DNA from: Legionella sp. W10-070
Lineage (GTDB): Bacteria > Pseudomonadota > Gammaproteobacteria > Legionellales > Legionellaceae
DNA length: 42,387 nt
Assembly: GCF_900640175.1 (NCBI RefSeq)
Contig: NZ_CAAAJC010000024.1
Location: 1-42,387, forward strand
Reading direction: 5' to 3'
Shown in pieces: positions 10,181 to 18,309 of this stretch (within the stretch, counting starts at the first letter, position 1; each line of letters begins with the position of its first letter). Below the pieces are notes generated by a model. That model did not search any database and was not told where the DNA came from. It was given only the letters and a program-made list of their open reading frames with translations. A program made the position numbers and the translations under genes.

Positions 10181-13100
10181 ATGTTTAATCGTATAATCGC
10201 CTGGTCACTGACAAATCGTCCGCTGGTATTAGCCCTGACTTTGGGGTTGTGCATACTGGGTGGATACGCCTTAAAAAATATGCCGATTGACGTTTTTCCG
10301 GAATTTGCCCCCCCACAGGTTGTGCTGCAGACTGAAGCACCAGGCATGGCACCCCAGGATGTGGAAGCCTTGATTACCTATCCTTTAGAAAGTGCCATCA
10401 ACGGGACGCCTGGCGTTGACAGCGTGCGCTCAAGAACTTCAGCCGGACTTTCAACCATTGTTATCATTTTTAATGATAACACAGACATCTACCTTGCCCG
10501 CCAACTGATTAATGAGCGAATTCAGCAGGTAGCAGGAAAGTTGCCGCCTGGAAGCTCATCACCCATTATGTTGCCGGTCATCTCCGCTGTAGGCTGGATG
10601 CTTAAATACGCCCTGGTCAGTGATAAATTCTCAGCAGAAGAATTACGCACTATTTCTGACTGGGTTATTCGCCCACGCCTGCTTGCCTTGGGCGGGGTAG
10701 CTTCTGTCGTCTCGCTGGGAGGGGAGGTCAAGCAATACCAGGTTCTTTTAGACCCGTCGCGGATGCTTGCCTATCGCATCAGTGTTGAAGACGTACGCGA
10801 AGCGCTGGCCAGCTCAAATCGCAATGTCCCAGGGGCTTATCTGCAAAAATCAGGCAGGGAATTAATCATTGGCACGATTGGGCGAATCAAGACACTGGAC
10901 GATATTCGGAAAACGATTATCACAACCCGCAAAGGAGTGCCTATCACCGTAGGGAACGTCGCTACCATACGTTTTGGCGGCGAGATCAAACGGGGCGATG
11001 GGGCTTATGGTTTAAAAAATGCAGTGATTGGCACCATCTCAAAAACGCATGGTGCGGATACTCTGGCTACAACAAGAAAAGTAGAAAAGGCCTTGGCAGA
11101 CATAACCCATGCGTTGCCCCCGGAGGTAACATTAACGACGGATGTATTCCGCCAGGCGAACTTCATTGAAGCAGCCATCCGCAATTTAAGTATTGCCTTG
11201 TTACAAGGTGCTTTAATTGTTATTGCCGTTTTATTCATTTTTTTGATGAATGCCAGGGCTTCTTTTATTACCTTCTTATCGATGCCGGTTTCCTTTATCA
11301 TTGGCATTTTGGTTTTATATCTTTTTGGCCTCGGCATTAACGCCATGACCCTGGGCGGTCTTGCCATTGCGATAGGTGAGGTGGTTGACGATGGGATCAT
11401 TACTGTTGAAAATGTAGTCCGTCGTTTACGCTTAAATCGCCTGGCTGCCACCCCCTTGCCTGCTCTGGAAATCGTTTTTGATGCTGTTCTTGAAATTAGA
11501 AACTCCGTTATTTATGCAACTATTATTGTCAGTCTGGTTTTCCTGCCTATTTTTTTCCTGTCTGATATTGCCGAACGTATTTTCAGTCCTCTGGCAGTCG
11601 CTTACATAGCCTCCGTTCTTGGCTCACTTGCCGTTTCTATTACCATGGTTCCAGCACTGTGCTACCTGCTTCTGGTTCGCAAAGAAGAAAAACAACCTGA
11701 GCGCGGAATCCATTTGCAGGCCTTGACTGATAAGGAGCGCCTGCCTCAATCAACAGAACTGCAGGTTAAATATCAAGAAAAGGAAACGGCATTTGCCATC
11801 TGGCTGAAGCATTATTTTCGCCCCCTGCTCCATTGGTCCGTTAATCATTTTCGCTGGGTCACTGGTAGTGCTGTAGCCGCTTTTGCCCTTGCATTAGCCC
11901 TGCTTCCTTTTTTGGGAACTTCATTTTTACCTGAATTTCACGAAGGAAATTTTATTATTGCCATGACTACCTTGCCCGGAACCTCTTTGGAAGAATCGAT
12001 GCGCCTGGGCGCTCAGGTACGCAAACGATTATTAAGTTACCCTCAGGTGATTTCAATTTCCCAACGTGCCGGGCGAAGCGAGTTAGACGAAGACGCATTG
12101 CCGCCTAACGTCAGTGAATTTGATCTTTACCTTGATTTTGACAAAGATAAAAGCATGTCCTCAGCAGCGTTACTCAAGCACATTCGCGAGGATCTGAGCC
12201 TGATTCCAGGGGCAGCATTTAATATCGGTCAATTTATTGCCCATCGAATGGATGAGGTTCTTTCCGGTATACGTGCCCAGGTAGCCGTTAAAATTTTTGG
12301 TGATAATTTAGCTACCCTCAATCAATTGGGAGACGCTGTAGACGATCTGCTGAAACAAGTCCCTGGGGTTGTTGATCTTAATAAAGAACAACAAATAGAT
12401 GTTCCCCAATTGATCATTAAAATTGATCGGCAAAAAGCCGCTTACTATGGAATCAATGTCGGGCAAATTTCAGAAGATATTCAAATTTTATTAAATGGAC
12501 TTTCCGTTTCCACTGTGCTGGAGGGACAACGAAGTTTTGACTTATACCTGCGCCTGGCAGAATCCAGCCGTGACAGTATAAAAGATGTTCAGAACATGCT
12601 AATTGATGCACACGGTATCAACTCCAGACAAACTGAAAAAATTCCTTTACGCGCTGTCGCGGAAATTTCAGAACAGAAACAACCTTTTTTAATTAATCGG
12701 GAAAATGTACAGCGGATGATTATCGTTGCCTTTAATGTGCAAGGACGTGCATTAGGGCAGGTAGTAGAGGAAGTCAAACAGCTGGTTAAAGAAAAAATCA
12801 AACTTCCATCAGGCTATTTTATTCAATATGAAGGTCAGTTTGAAAGCCAGCAACAAGCATCCCGTACCCTTCTTTTTTTAGGAACCTTGACGGTTTTTGC
12901 CATGTTATTACTCCTGTACAAAGCGTTTGGAACATTAAGGGAGGCTTGCCTGGTGCTGTTTAACCTGCCGCTTGCCCTGATTGGCGGCATCGTGTCGCTT
13001 TTTATTGTTAATGGAGAAATGAGTATTGCAGCAATGGTAGGCTTTATTACTCTCTTTGGCATTGCAACGAGAAATGGTATTATTCTGGTCGCTCATTATA

Positions 13101-13384
13101 ATCAATTACAAGCAGAAGGAAGACCATTGCAGGAGGTGGTTATGCAAGGTACCCTGGATCGTCTCATTCCAGTTTTAATGACAGCCACAACAACAGCCTT
13201 GGGTTTAATTCCTTTGTTATGGGGCTCCCCTGTAGGTAAAGAATTAGAGAGGCCTTTAGCAGAAGTATTATTGGGCGGCCTGTTCACCTCTACCTGTTTA
13301 AATATGCTGGTCGTACCCACAGTCTATAATGCGATGGAACAATGGCGTACAAAGCGCCAATTAATGGAGAACCCACTATTGTGA
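10181..13384 (+). CDS. helA: Heavy-metal RND efflux pump, inner-membrane component
   Basis: A 1067-residue RND transporter of the heavy-metal (HME, CusA/CzcA) class, full length. It begins MFNRIIAWSLTNRPLVL, with MPIDVFPEFAPPQV and GMAPQDVEALITYPLE typical of HME pumps. The TM4 proton-relay region reads AIAIGEVVDDGIITVENVV, with two aspartates, unlike the usual CusA pattern with a single aspartate. The second half shows FLPEFHEGNFIIAMTTLPGTS and the TM10-12 region ending LVVPTVYN. It probably exports Cu(I), since it is directly coupled to a copper ATPase, but the exact metal is not proven by sequence. The start immediately follows helB, and the stop overlaps the next gene. Confidence 0.93.
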   Translation: MFNRIIAWSLTNRPLVLALTLGLCILGGYALKNMPIDVFPEFAPPQVVLQTEAPGMAPQDVEALITYPLESAINGTPGVDSVRSRTSAGLSTIVIIFNDNTDIYLARQLINERIQQVAGKLPPGSSSPIMLPVISAVGWMLKYALVSDKFSAEELRTISDWVIRPRLLALGGVASVVSLGGEVKQYQVLLDPSRMLAYRISVEDVREALASSNRNVPGAYLQKSGRELIIGTIGRIKTLDDIRKTIITTRKGVPITVGNVATIRFGGEIKRGDGAYGLKNAVIGTISKTHGADTLATTRKVEKALADITHALPPEVTLTTDVFRQANFIEAAIRNLSIALLQGALIVIAVLFIFLMNARASFITFLSMPVSFIIGILVLYLFGLGINAMTLGGLAIAIGEVVDDGIITVENVVRRLRLNRLAATPLPALEIVFDAVLEIRNSVIYATIIVSLVFLPIFFLSDIAERIFSPLAVAYIASVLGSLAVSITMVPALCYLLLVRKEEKQPERGIHLQALTDKERLPQSTELQVKYQEKETAFAIWLKHYFRPLLHWSVNHFRWVTGSAVAAFALALALLPFLGTSFLPEFHEGNFIIAMTTLPGTSLEESMRLGAQVRKRLLSYPQVISISQRAGRSELDEDALPPNVSEFDLYLDFDKDKSMSSAALLKHIREDLSLIPGAAFNIGQFIAHRMDEVLSGIRAQVAVKIFGDNLATLNQLGDAVDDLLKQVPGVVDLNKEQQIDVPQLIIKIDRQKAAYYGINVGQISEDIQILLNGLSVSTVLEGQRSFDLYLRLAESSRDSIKDVQNMLIDAHGINSRQTEKIPLRAVAEISEQKQPFLINRENVQRMIIVAFNVQGRALGQVVEEVKQLVKEKIKLPSGYFIQYEGQFESQQQASRTLLFLGTLTVFAMLLLLYKAFGTLREACLVLFNLPLALIGGIVSLFIVNGEMSIAAMVGFITLFGIATRNGIILVAHYNQLQAEGRPLQEVVMQGTLDRLIPVLMTATTTALGLIPLLWGSPVGKELERPLAEVLLGGLFTSTCLNMLVVPTVYNAMEQWRTKRQLMENPLL

Positions 13385-14229
13385 ACAATTTCAGTAAGCT
13401 GTCAATGAGCGTTAGTCTACTATCGATAAGCCTGTCCTACCAGCCCTTGGCAGTTGCCGGCATGGATCACCACCATCAGCATAAGCAGCCAGTACATGCT
13501 GAGAAAAAAGCAGCAGTGACCCGGCTGTCAGTCGAAGAAATCATCAATAAAAATGGCAAAAAGCTTGTGCGTATAAAGCTTGCGGAAATCACCAGCAATA
13601 AACCCCTCACATTGAATGACCTTAGTGAAGTCCACACTCAGAAGATCCACTTATTGATTATTGATGATAGCCTCAAGGATTACAGTCATATTCATCCTGA
13701 AGAAACGAAAAAGCCTGGCATATATCAATTTGAATGGAACCCTAAACGTCACAATGCAACTTACCGCATGTGGGCTGACCTGCTTCCTTTAAGCAGCCAG
13801 ACGCAGGAGTATGTTGTTACTGATCTAACCTCCCCCCCCAATAACCAACCAGCCACTATTGATCGCAAACCCTCCTATAAAAGCACTGTCAACGGTTATC
13901 AGTTTACCTTAACTTTCGATAAATCAGCGTTGAAAGCAGGCAACCCTGCTATGGGCAGGATCAAAATTACTGATATTGATGGTAAACCCGTCTCCTCTTT
14001 AGAACCTTTGATGGGCGCTTATGCGCATATCGTTGGGTTTAATGAAGACTTTAAGACAATAGTGCATATTCACCCTATGGGTAAAGAGCCACAGCATAAA
14101 AGTGATCGCGGCGGACCTGAGTTAGTGTTCCATCTGCAACCTGAAAAAGCGGGTTTTATTAAGTTATTCGCTCAGGTGAAAATTAATGGAGAAGAGATTT
14201 ATGCTCCATTTGGGATTGCCGTTCAGTAG
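13381..14229 (+). CDS. Histidine-rich exported protein of the copper cluster
   Basis: A protein of 282 residues starting at a GTG at 13381 that overlaps the helA stop (GTGA). The start is chosen because it gives a clean signal peptide (MNNFSKLSMSVSLLSIS... to AVAG), whereas the ATG at 13342 would put 13 non-signal residues before it. The mature end is His-rich (MDHHHQHKQPVH). Two related beta-rich halves each carry a His cluster, DYSHIHPEE in the first and AYAHIVGF with TIVHIHPMG in the second, so the protein may be a tandem duplication of a cupredoxin- or YtkA-like fold that binds copper in the periplasm. I do not recognise a named family. Its place as last gene of copA-helCBA supports a role in periplasmic copper handling. 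Confidence 0.75.
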   Translation: MNNFSKLSMSVSLLSISLSYQPLAVAGMDHHHQHKQPVHAEKKAAVTRLSVEEIINKNGKKLVRIKLAEITSNKPLTLNDLSEVHTQKIHLLIIDDSLKDYSHIHPEETKKPGIYQFEWNPKRHNATYRMWADLLPLSSQTQEYVVTDLTSPPNNQPATIDRKPSYKSTVNGYQFTLTFDKSALKAGNPAMGRIKITDIDGKPVSSLEPLMGAYAHIVGFNEDFKTIVHIHPMGKEPQHKSDRGGPELVFHLQPEKAGFIKLFAQVKINGEEIYAPFGIAVQ

Positions 14230-14351
14230 AATTCTCCTGACGTAATAGCTCAAGCCCTCATGTTGATGTTTGCCCAAACGGTTAGGTTTGAGTGTTGTGA
14301 GAAAATATTTCAAAAAAGGCGCTGCATTCATTGGACTATGAATTCAAGATC

Positions 14352-14384
14352 CCTGGGTCCTGCAGTCAAGCCGCAGGATCCAGG
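14352..14384 (+). repeat. Palindromic intergenic hairpin (REP-like)
   Basis: CCTGGGTCCTGC at 14352-14363 pairs with GCAGGATCCAGG at 14373-14384 across a nine-base loop, with a single G:T wobble. It sits in the 194-base gap between the convergent copper cluster and mdh. There is no T run on either strand, so it resembles a dispersed REP-type palindrome more than an intrinsic terminator, though it may still help end transcription from both sides. Confidence 0.55.
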
Positions 14385-14423
14385 AAGTTAGTGAGAATAG
14401 ATCTTGGTTTGGCATTGCCCTAC

Positions 14424-15416
14424 TTAGTCCTTAAGCAAACCCAAGGCTTTAACCGTGTCACGCTCCTGGCGAAGCTCATCCAGGGTTTTGTCAAATTTTT
14501 CCTGACCATATTCGTTAAACTTTAATCCTTCTACTACCTGAATTTCATCATGTACACGATAGCAAGGGAAAGAGAAGACAAGGCCTTCATCCACACCATA
14601 TTCGCCTTGTGAACTCAGGCACATGGAAAATGATTCATTCGCAGGCGTATCATTTACCAGATGGTTAACCCCCTGAATAATGGCATTGGCAGCCGATGCG
14701 GCAGAAGATGCGCCACGGGCTTTAAGTATTGCCGCACCACGCTGTTGTACCGTAGAAACAAACTCCCCTTTTAACCAAACCTCATCTTTAATAACAGACG
14801 CTGCCGGCAGGCCCTCAATTTTAGCATTATAAAAATCAGGATACTGAGTTGAGGAATGGTTCCCCCAGATTGTCATTTGACTTACGTCAGTCACAGCAAC
14901 TCCGGCTTTTTTTGCCAATTGCGTACGCGCCCTTAATTCATCTAATGTGGTCATCGCATAAAATCTGTCATTAGGGACATCCCTTGCATTGTGCATGGCA
15001 ATAAGACAGTTGGTATTGCAAGGATTGCCGACAACAAAGACTTGAACATCATCTGCAGCATAATCGTTAATGGCCTGCCCTTGTTTAGTGAAAATACCGC
15101 CATTAATTTGCAGTAGATCGGAACGCTCCATTCCCTGCTTACGTGGAACCGAACCAACCAGCAAGGCCCAATTCACCCCATCCATCGCCTTGTTTAAGTC
15201 CGCAGTGCAGACAATACGCCTTAGAAGGGGAAATGCACAATCATCCAACTCCATCGCCACCCCCTCAAGCGCAGGCAGTGCCTGCTCCAGCTCAAGCAAA
15301 TGCAACTCGACATCGGTATGAGGGCCAAACATTTGCCCTGAGGCTATCCTGAACAACAAAGCATAGCCAATTTGTCCGGCCGCACCGGTTACAGCAACTC
15401 TAACTCGTCTATTCAT
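14424..15416 (-). CDS. mdh: Malate dehydrogenase
   Basis: A 330-residue NAD-dependent malate dehydrogenase of the type shared with chloroplast and Thermus enzymes, which interconverts malate and oxaloacetate in the TCA cycle. Motifs: the NAD-binding [17 protein letters not shown] at 9-25, [18 protein letters not shown] with the substrate-binding arginines, VVGNPCNTN, the LDELRAR stretch and the catalytic histidine in [14 protein letters not shown]. Its start overlaps the end of nudE by eight bases, so it is the second gene of a nudE-mdh pair. Confidence 0.95.
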   Translation of the reverse strand: MNRRVRVAVTGAAGQIGYALLFRIASGQMFGPHTDVELHLLELEQALPALEGVAMELDDCAFPLLRRIVCTADLNKAMDGVNWALLVGSVPRKQGMERSDLLQINGGIFTKQGQAINDYAADDVQVFVVGNPCNTNCLIAMHNARDVPNDRFYAMTTLDELRARTQLAKKAGVAVTDVSQMTIWGNHSSTQYPDFYNAKIEGLPAASVIKDEVWLKGEFVSTVQQRGAAILKARGASSAASAANAIIQGVNHLVNDTPANESFSMCLSSQGEYGVDEGLVFSFPCYRVHDEIQVVEGLKFNEYGQEKFDKTLDELRQERDTVKALGLLKD

Positions 15417-15966
15417 TATTCTTTTCCTTTTTCCACCATTGTTTAACTAATAAAAGTGCAGCAATACTGCGTGCTTCAGAGAAATCAGGACGCAACAATA
15501 ATTCATCCGCAGCGCTTAATGGCCATTCCACCACCTCAAGCGGCTCCGGCTCGTCTCCTGGCAATGGCGAAGGATATAAATCATAGGCAACAATCAGATC
15601 AAGCATCGCACCAAAATACCCTGGCGCTAAAGTCATCCGCCTTAGCCAATGAAGCTGCTTTGCCCCAAACCCCACTTCCTCTCGTAATTCACGATTTGCT
15701 GCTTCTAAAGCACTTTCCCCCCGGTTGATTAACCCTTTGGGAAAAGCCAATTCATAAGAATCGGTACCTGCTGCATATTCCCGCACCAGCAATAAGGATT
15801 CACCGGCTGTCAGGGCTACAATTAATACAGCCCCATGTCCATGGCTGCGAATTCGCTCGAAAATACGTTGAGCCCCATTGGCAAATTGAAGATGCATTTG
15901 CTCAATGGTAAACAAATTGGATTTCGCAACCACTGTTCTTTTGCTACAGACTGGTTTTTTTCGCAT
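15409..15966 (-). CDS. nudE: ADP compounds hydrolase NudE (Nudix)
   Basis: A 185-residue Nudix hydrolase matching E. coli NudE in length and throughout its sequence. It cleaves ADP-ribose, NADH and related ADP compounds. The Nudix box runs over about residues 78-100 ([20 protein letters not shown] then VGF). Other family marks are [38 protein letters not shown] and [14 protein letters not shown]. It is upstream of and overlapping mdh, and divergent from hemW. Confidence 0.93.
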   Translation of the reverse strand: MRKKPVCSKRTVVAKSNLFTIEQMHLQFANGAQRIFERIRSHGHGAVLIVALTAGESLLLVREYAAGTDSYELAFPKGLINRGESALEAANRELREEVGFGAKQLHWLRRMTLAPGYFGAMLDLIVAYDLYPSPLPGDEPEPLEVVEWPLSAADELLLRPDFSEARSIAALLLVKQWWKKEKNNE

Positions 15967-16036
15967 CCTGACAAACTCTGGGTTTTTGTCGAAATTCTTC
16001 TCATGATACTATTGGAAACTTTAACAAGCCAGTCCG

Positions 16037-17176
16037 ATGTTAACAATGATGCCTGCTTCCTTATATATCCATATCCCCTGGTGCATCCGTAAATGCCCCT
16101 ATTGTGATTTTAATTCCCACAAAACCTCAGGTCCCTTACCTGAAAAACATTATATCCAGGCCCTAATCGAAGATTTTAAATCAGACTTAACTGATTTCCC
16201 CCCCCGCGAAATCACCTCTATTTTTATTGGCGGCGGTACCCCCAGCCTATTTTCAGCTCAAGCCTATGACTCCTTATTCAGCCAGCTTAAGCAACTGGTA
16301 CCCTTTTCTTCTACGGTTGAAATTACACTTGAAGCAAACCCCGGGACGGTTGAACAGCAACGTTTTTATGATTATCGACAATTAGGAATTAACAGGCTTT
16401 CTCTTGGCATCCAAAGCTTTAATGCACAGCATTTAAAAGCACTTGGGCGCATTCATGATGATCTGCAAGCCCACAAGGCCATTGAAGTTGCCCGTTTGGC
16501 AGGGTTTACTAACATTAATATTGACTTGATGCATGGTTTGCCAAATCAGTCCGTTCAGCAGGGATTGGACGATTTAAATCAGGCATTGGCTTATAAACCT
16601 GAGCATTTATCCTGGTATCAATTGACTATCGAACCTAATACCGTTTTCTATAAGCAAAACCCTCCCTTACCCAATGAGGATGATGCCTGTCTGCTGGAGG
16701 AACAGGGATTGGCTTTATTATCTGCCAATGGTTTTCATCGTTATGAAATTTCAGCATTTTGCCAGGCAGAACAATTCGCTTACCACAACCTTAATTATTG
16801 GCTATTTGGCGATTACTATGGCATTGGCGCCGGAGCCCATGGAAAGATAACCGTAAGCAATCAAGTTTATCGCACCCGCAAGCATCGCCAACCTAAAGAT
16901 TATTTAAATCCCGATAAAGCCTTTCGCGCGACGAAAGAACTAGTGGCTCCGGATGCCCTGATCTTTGAATTCATGCTGAATACCACACGTTTACAACAGA
17001 CTATACCTTATGAACTTTTCAGCCAGCGCAGCGGTCTTTCTCAGGCAATATTAAAACCCCTCCTGGTTAAAGCCGCAGAAAGAAAATTAATTGAATTTCA
17101 TGAGAATGGCTGGCAAGTTACAGCATTGGGACGTCAGTACACCAATGATTTACAAGGCTTATTTCTTCCAGAATAA
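16037..17176 (+). CDS. hemW: Radical SAM heme chaperone HemW
   Basis: A 379-residue protein very like E. coli HemW, formerly annotated as an oxygen-independent coproporphyrinogen oxidase. HemW binds heme and hands it to respiratory targets. The radical SAM cysteines are in CIRKCPYC (C16, C20, C23), followed by FIGGGTPSLFS, EANPGTVE, INRLSLGIQSFN, LMHGLPNQ and HLSWYQLTIEPNT. NYWLFGDYYGIGAGAHGK near 255 is typical of HemW. It lacks the extra N-terminal region of true HemN. Three in-frame ATGs (16037, 16046, 16049) lie close together; the last would give MPASLYIHIPWC, and the exact start is unsure. Confidence 0.92.
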   Translation: MLTMMPASLYIHIPWCIRKCPYCDFNSHKTSGPLPEKHYIQALIEDFKSDLTDFPPREITSIFIGGGTPSLFSAQAYDSLFSQLKQLVPFSSTVEITLEANPGTVEQQRFYDYRQLGINRLSLGIQSFNAQHLKALGRIHDDLQAHKAIEVARLAGFTNINIDLMHGLPNQSVQQGLDDLNQALAYKPEHLSWYQLTIEPNTVFYKQNPPLPNEDDACLLEEQGLALLSANGFHRYEISAFCQAEQFAYHNLNYWLFGDYYGIGAGAHGKITVSNQVYRTRKHRQPKDYLNPDKAFRATKELVAPDALIFEFMLNTTRLQQTIPYELFSQRSGLSQAILKPLLVKAAERKLIEFHENGWQVTALGRQYTNDLQGLFLPE

Positions 17177-17331
17177 GGAGTAACTCATTAAAGAACTGCT
17201 ACTGCAGGAGGTTAACGACTATAAGTCATCTTTTCATGACAACTGCTAAATTTGCCCATACGAAAGTTACACCCCGGGATAATGCTTCAAAATAGAGCCC
17301 CCCCCATCCTCTACCTCGTTGATAATATGTC

Positions 17332-17390
17332 TATACTTTATAAGTCTTCACAACGAGCCAGCTTTCATTGATAATGAAGCCGATTTTTTT
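17332..17390 (+). promoter_or_regulatory. plsY leader: -10-like site and hairpin followed by T run
   Basis: TATACT at 17332-17337 resembles a -10 box. Downstream, GCTT(T)CATT-GAT-AATGAAGC at 17361-17380 folds into a hairpin followed by CGA and seven Ts (17384-17390), a fair intrinsic terminator shape. The plsY ribosome site GGAGGAG begins only four bases after the T run. A second inverted repeat (CTCGTTG at 17315-17321, CAACGAG at 17351-17357) brackets the -10 site. This could end transcription from hemW or act as an attenuator for plsY. The 228-base gap holds nothing else I can name. Confidence 0.4.
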
Positions 17391-17404
17391 ATTGGAGGAG
17401 CAAC

Positions 17405-18145
17405 ATGTTAGCCGCTCTATTATTTATTTTTCTTGTTACATTGGGGTACTTGGCTGGTTCAATCTGTTCTGCCGTAGTAGTTAGCAAAATCTTCTCGCTG
17501 CCCGATCCTCGATTAAATGGTTCAAATAATCCGGGAGCCACTAATATCTTAAGGCTGGCTGGTAAGAAATATGCAGCCATTGTCCTGATTACAGATATGT
17601 TAAAAGGTCTTTTCCCGGTTCTTCTGGCAAAACTGTTAGGGGCAGACCCTATCACCTTGGGTTTTACCTGCTGGGCAGCAGTAATGGGACATATGTACCC
17701 TGTTTTCTTTGGTTTTCGCGGAGGAAAAGGGGTTGCAACAGCGATAGGTGTCTTATTAGGGCTTCACTTCATTCTCGGAGTTTGCGTTATCGCAACCTGG
17801 CTTCTGGTAGCAAATTTCAGCCGTTACTCTTCCCTGGCTTCCATTACTGCTTTGGTTATGGCACCCGTTTATGTTCTCTTTACTCCCAATGGGCTCTTAA
17901 GCTTCCCGCCTTTGCTTTTTATTGCTTTATTTATCCTTTATAAGCACAGGGACAATATTAGCCGTTTGATCGATGGTGAGGAGCATAAAATACAGTTTAA
18001 AAAGAGTTCATTAGAGGAAGAGATCAATGCCGTACTGATGGAACAAGAAGCGGAACAGCCTGCCGAACAACAGGGTGAAATTTCCAACAAGGAAGTACAG
18101 AATACCTTGCCCCCCAAATCAGAGGTAGCCGAATCAAAAAAATAG
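17405..18145 (+). CDS. plsY: Acyl-phosphate:glycerol-3-phosphate acyltransferase PlsY, C-terminally extended
   Basis: A 246-residue integral membrane acyltransferase that acylates glycerol-3-phosphate with acyl-phosphate, the first step of phospholipid synthesis in bacteria with PlsX. The three PlsY motifs are present: GYLAGSICSAV near the start, GSNNPGATNILR at about 39-50, and GHMYPVFFGFRGGKGVAT around 98-115. The family core is about 200 residues; here a charged tail of about 40 residues rich in Glu and Gln (EQEAEQPAEQQGE region) follows the last helix. GGAGGAG lies well placed before the ATG at 17405. Confidence 0.92.
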   Translation: MLAALLFIFLVTLGYLAGSICSAVVVSKIFSLPDPRLNGSNNPGATNILRLAGKKYAAIVLITDMLKGLFPVLLAKLLGADPITLGFTCWAAVMGHMYPVFFGFRGGKGVATAIGVLLGLHFILGVCVIATWLLVANFSRYSSLASITALVMAPVYVLFTPNGLLSFPPLLFIALFILYKHRDNISRLIDGEEHKIQFKKSSLEEEINAVLMEQEAEQPAEQQGEISNKEVQNTLPPKSEVAESKK

Positions 18146-18260
18146 CAGTGCGTCAAACATATTGCTCACATTCCTTTAATCTGATTCAATTTGTCCCTCA
18201 AGCCCATCGGGCGTTGATTTCGGTAGGGTAAAATTATTCAGAATATCTGATTTGATAGCA

Positions 18261-18278
18261 CTGGGCTTAGCAGCCCAG
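18261..18278 (+). terminator. Hairpin between convergent plsY and nucleotidyltransferase gene
   Basis: CTGGGCT and AGCCCAG pair perfectly across a TAGC loop. It is central in the 164-base gap between two convergent genes, the usual place for a shared terminator, but no T run follows on either strand. Confidence 0.35.
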
Positions 18279-18309
18279 CCTGCACTTGCTCCAATTGAAT
18301 TATCGATAA

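Noticed and set aside
11005-11451. 148-codon antisense frame inside helA
   Set aside because: It is a shadow of the conserved RND coding frame, rich in Met/Lys as expected of antisense to membrane segments.
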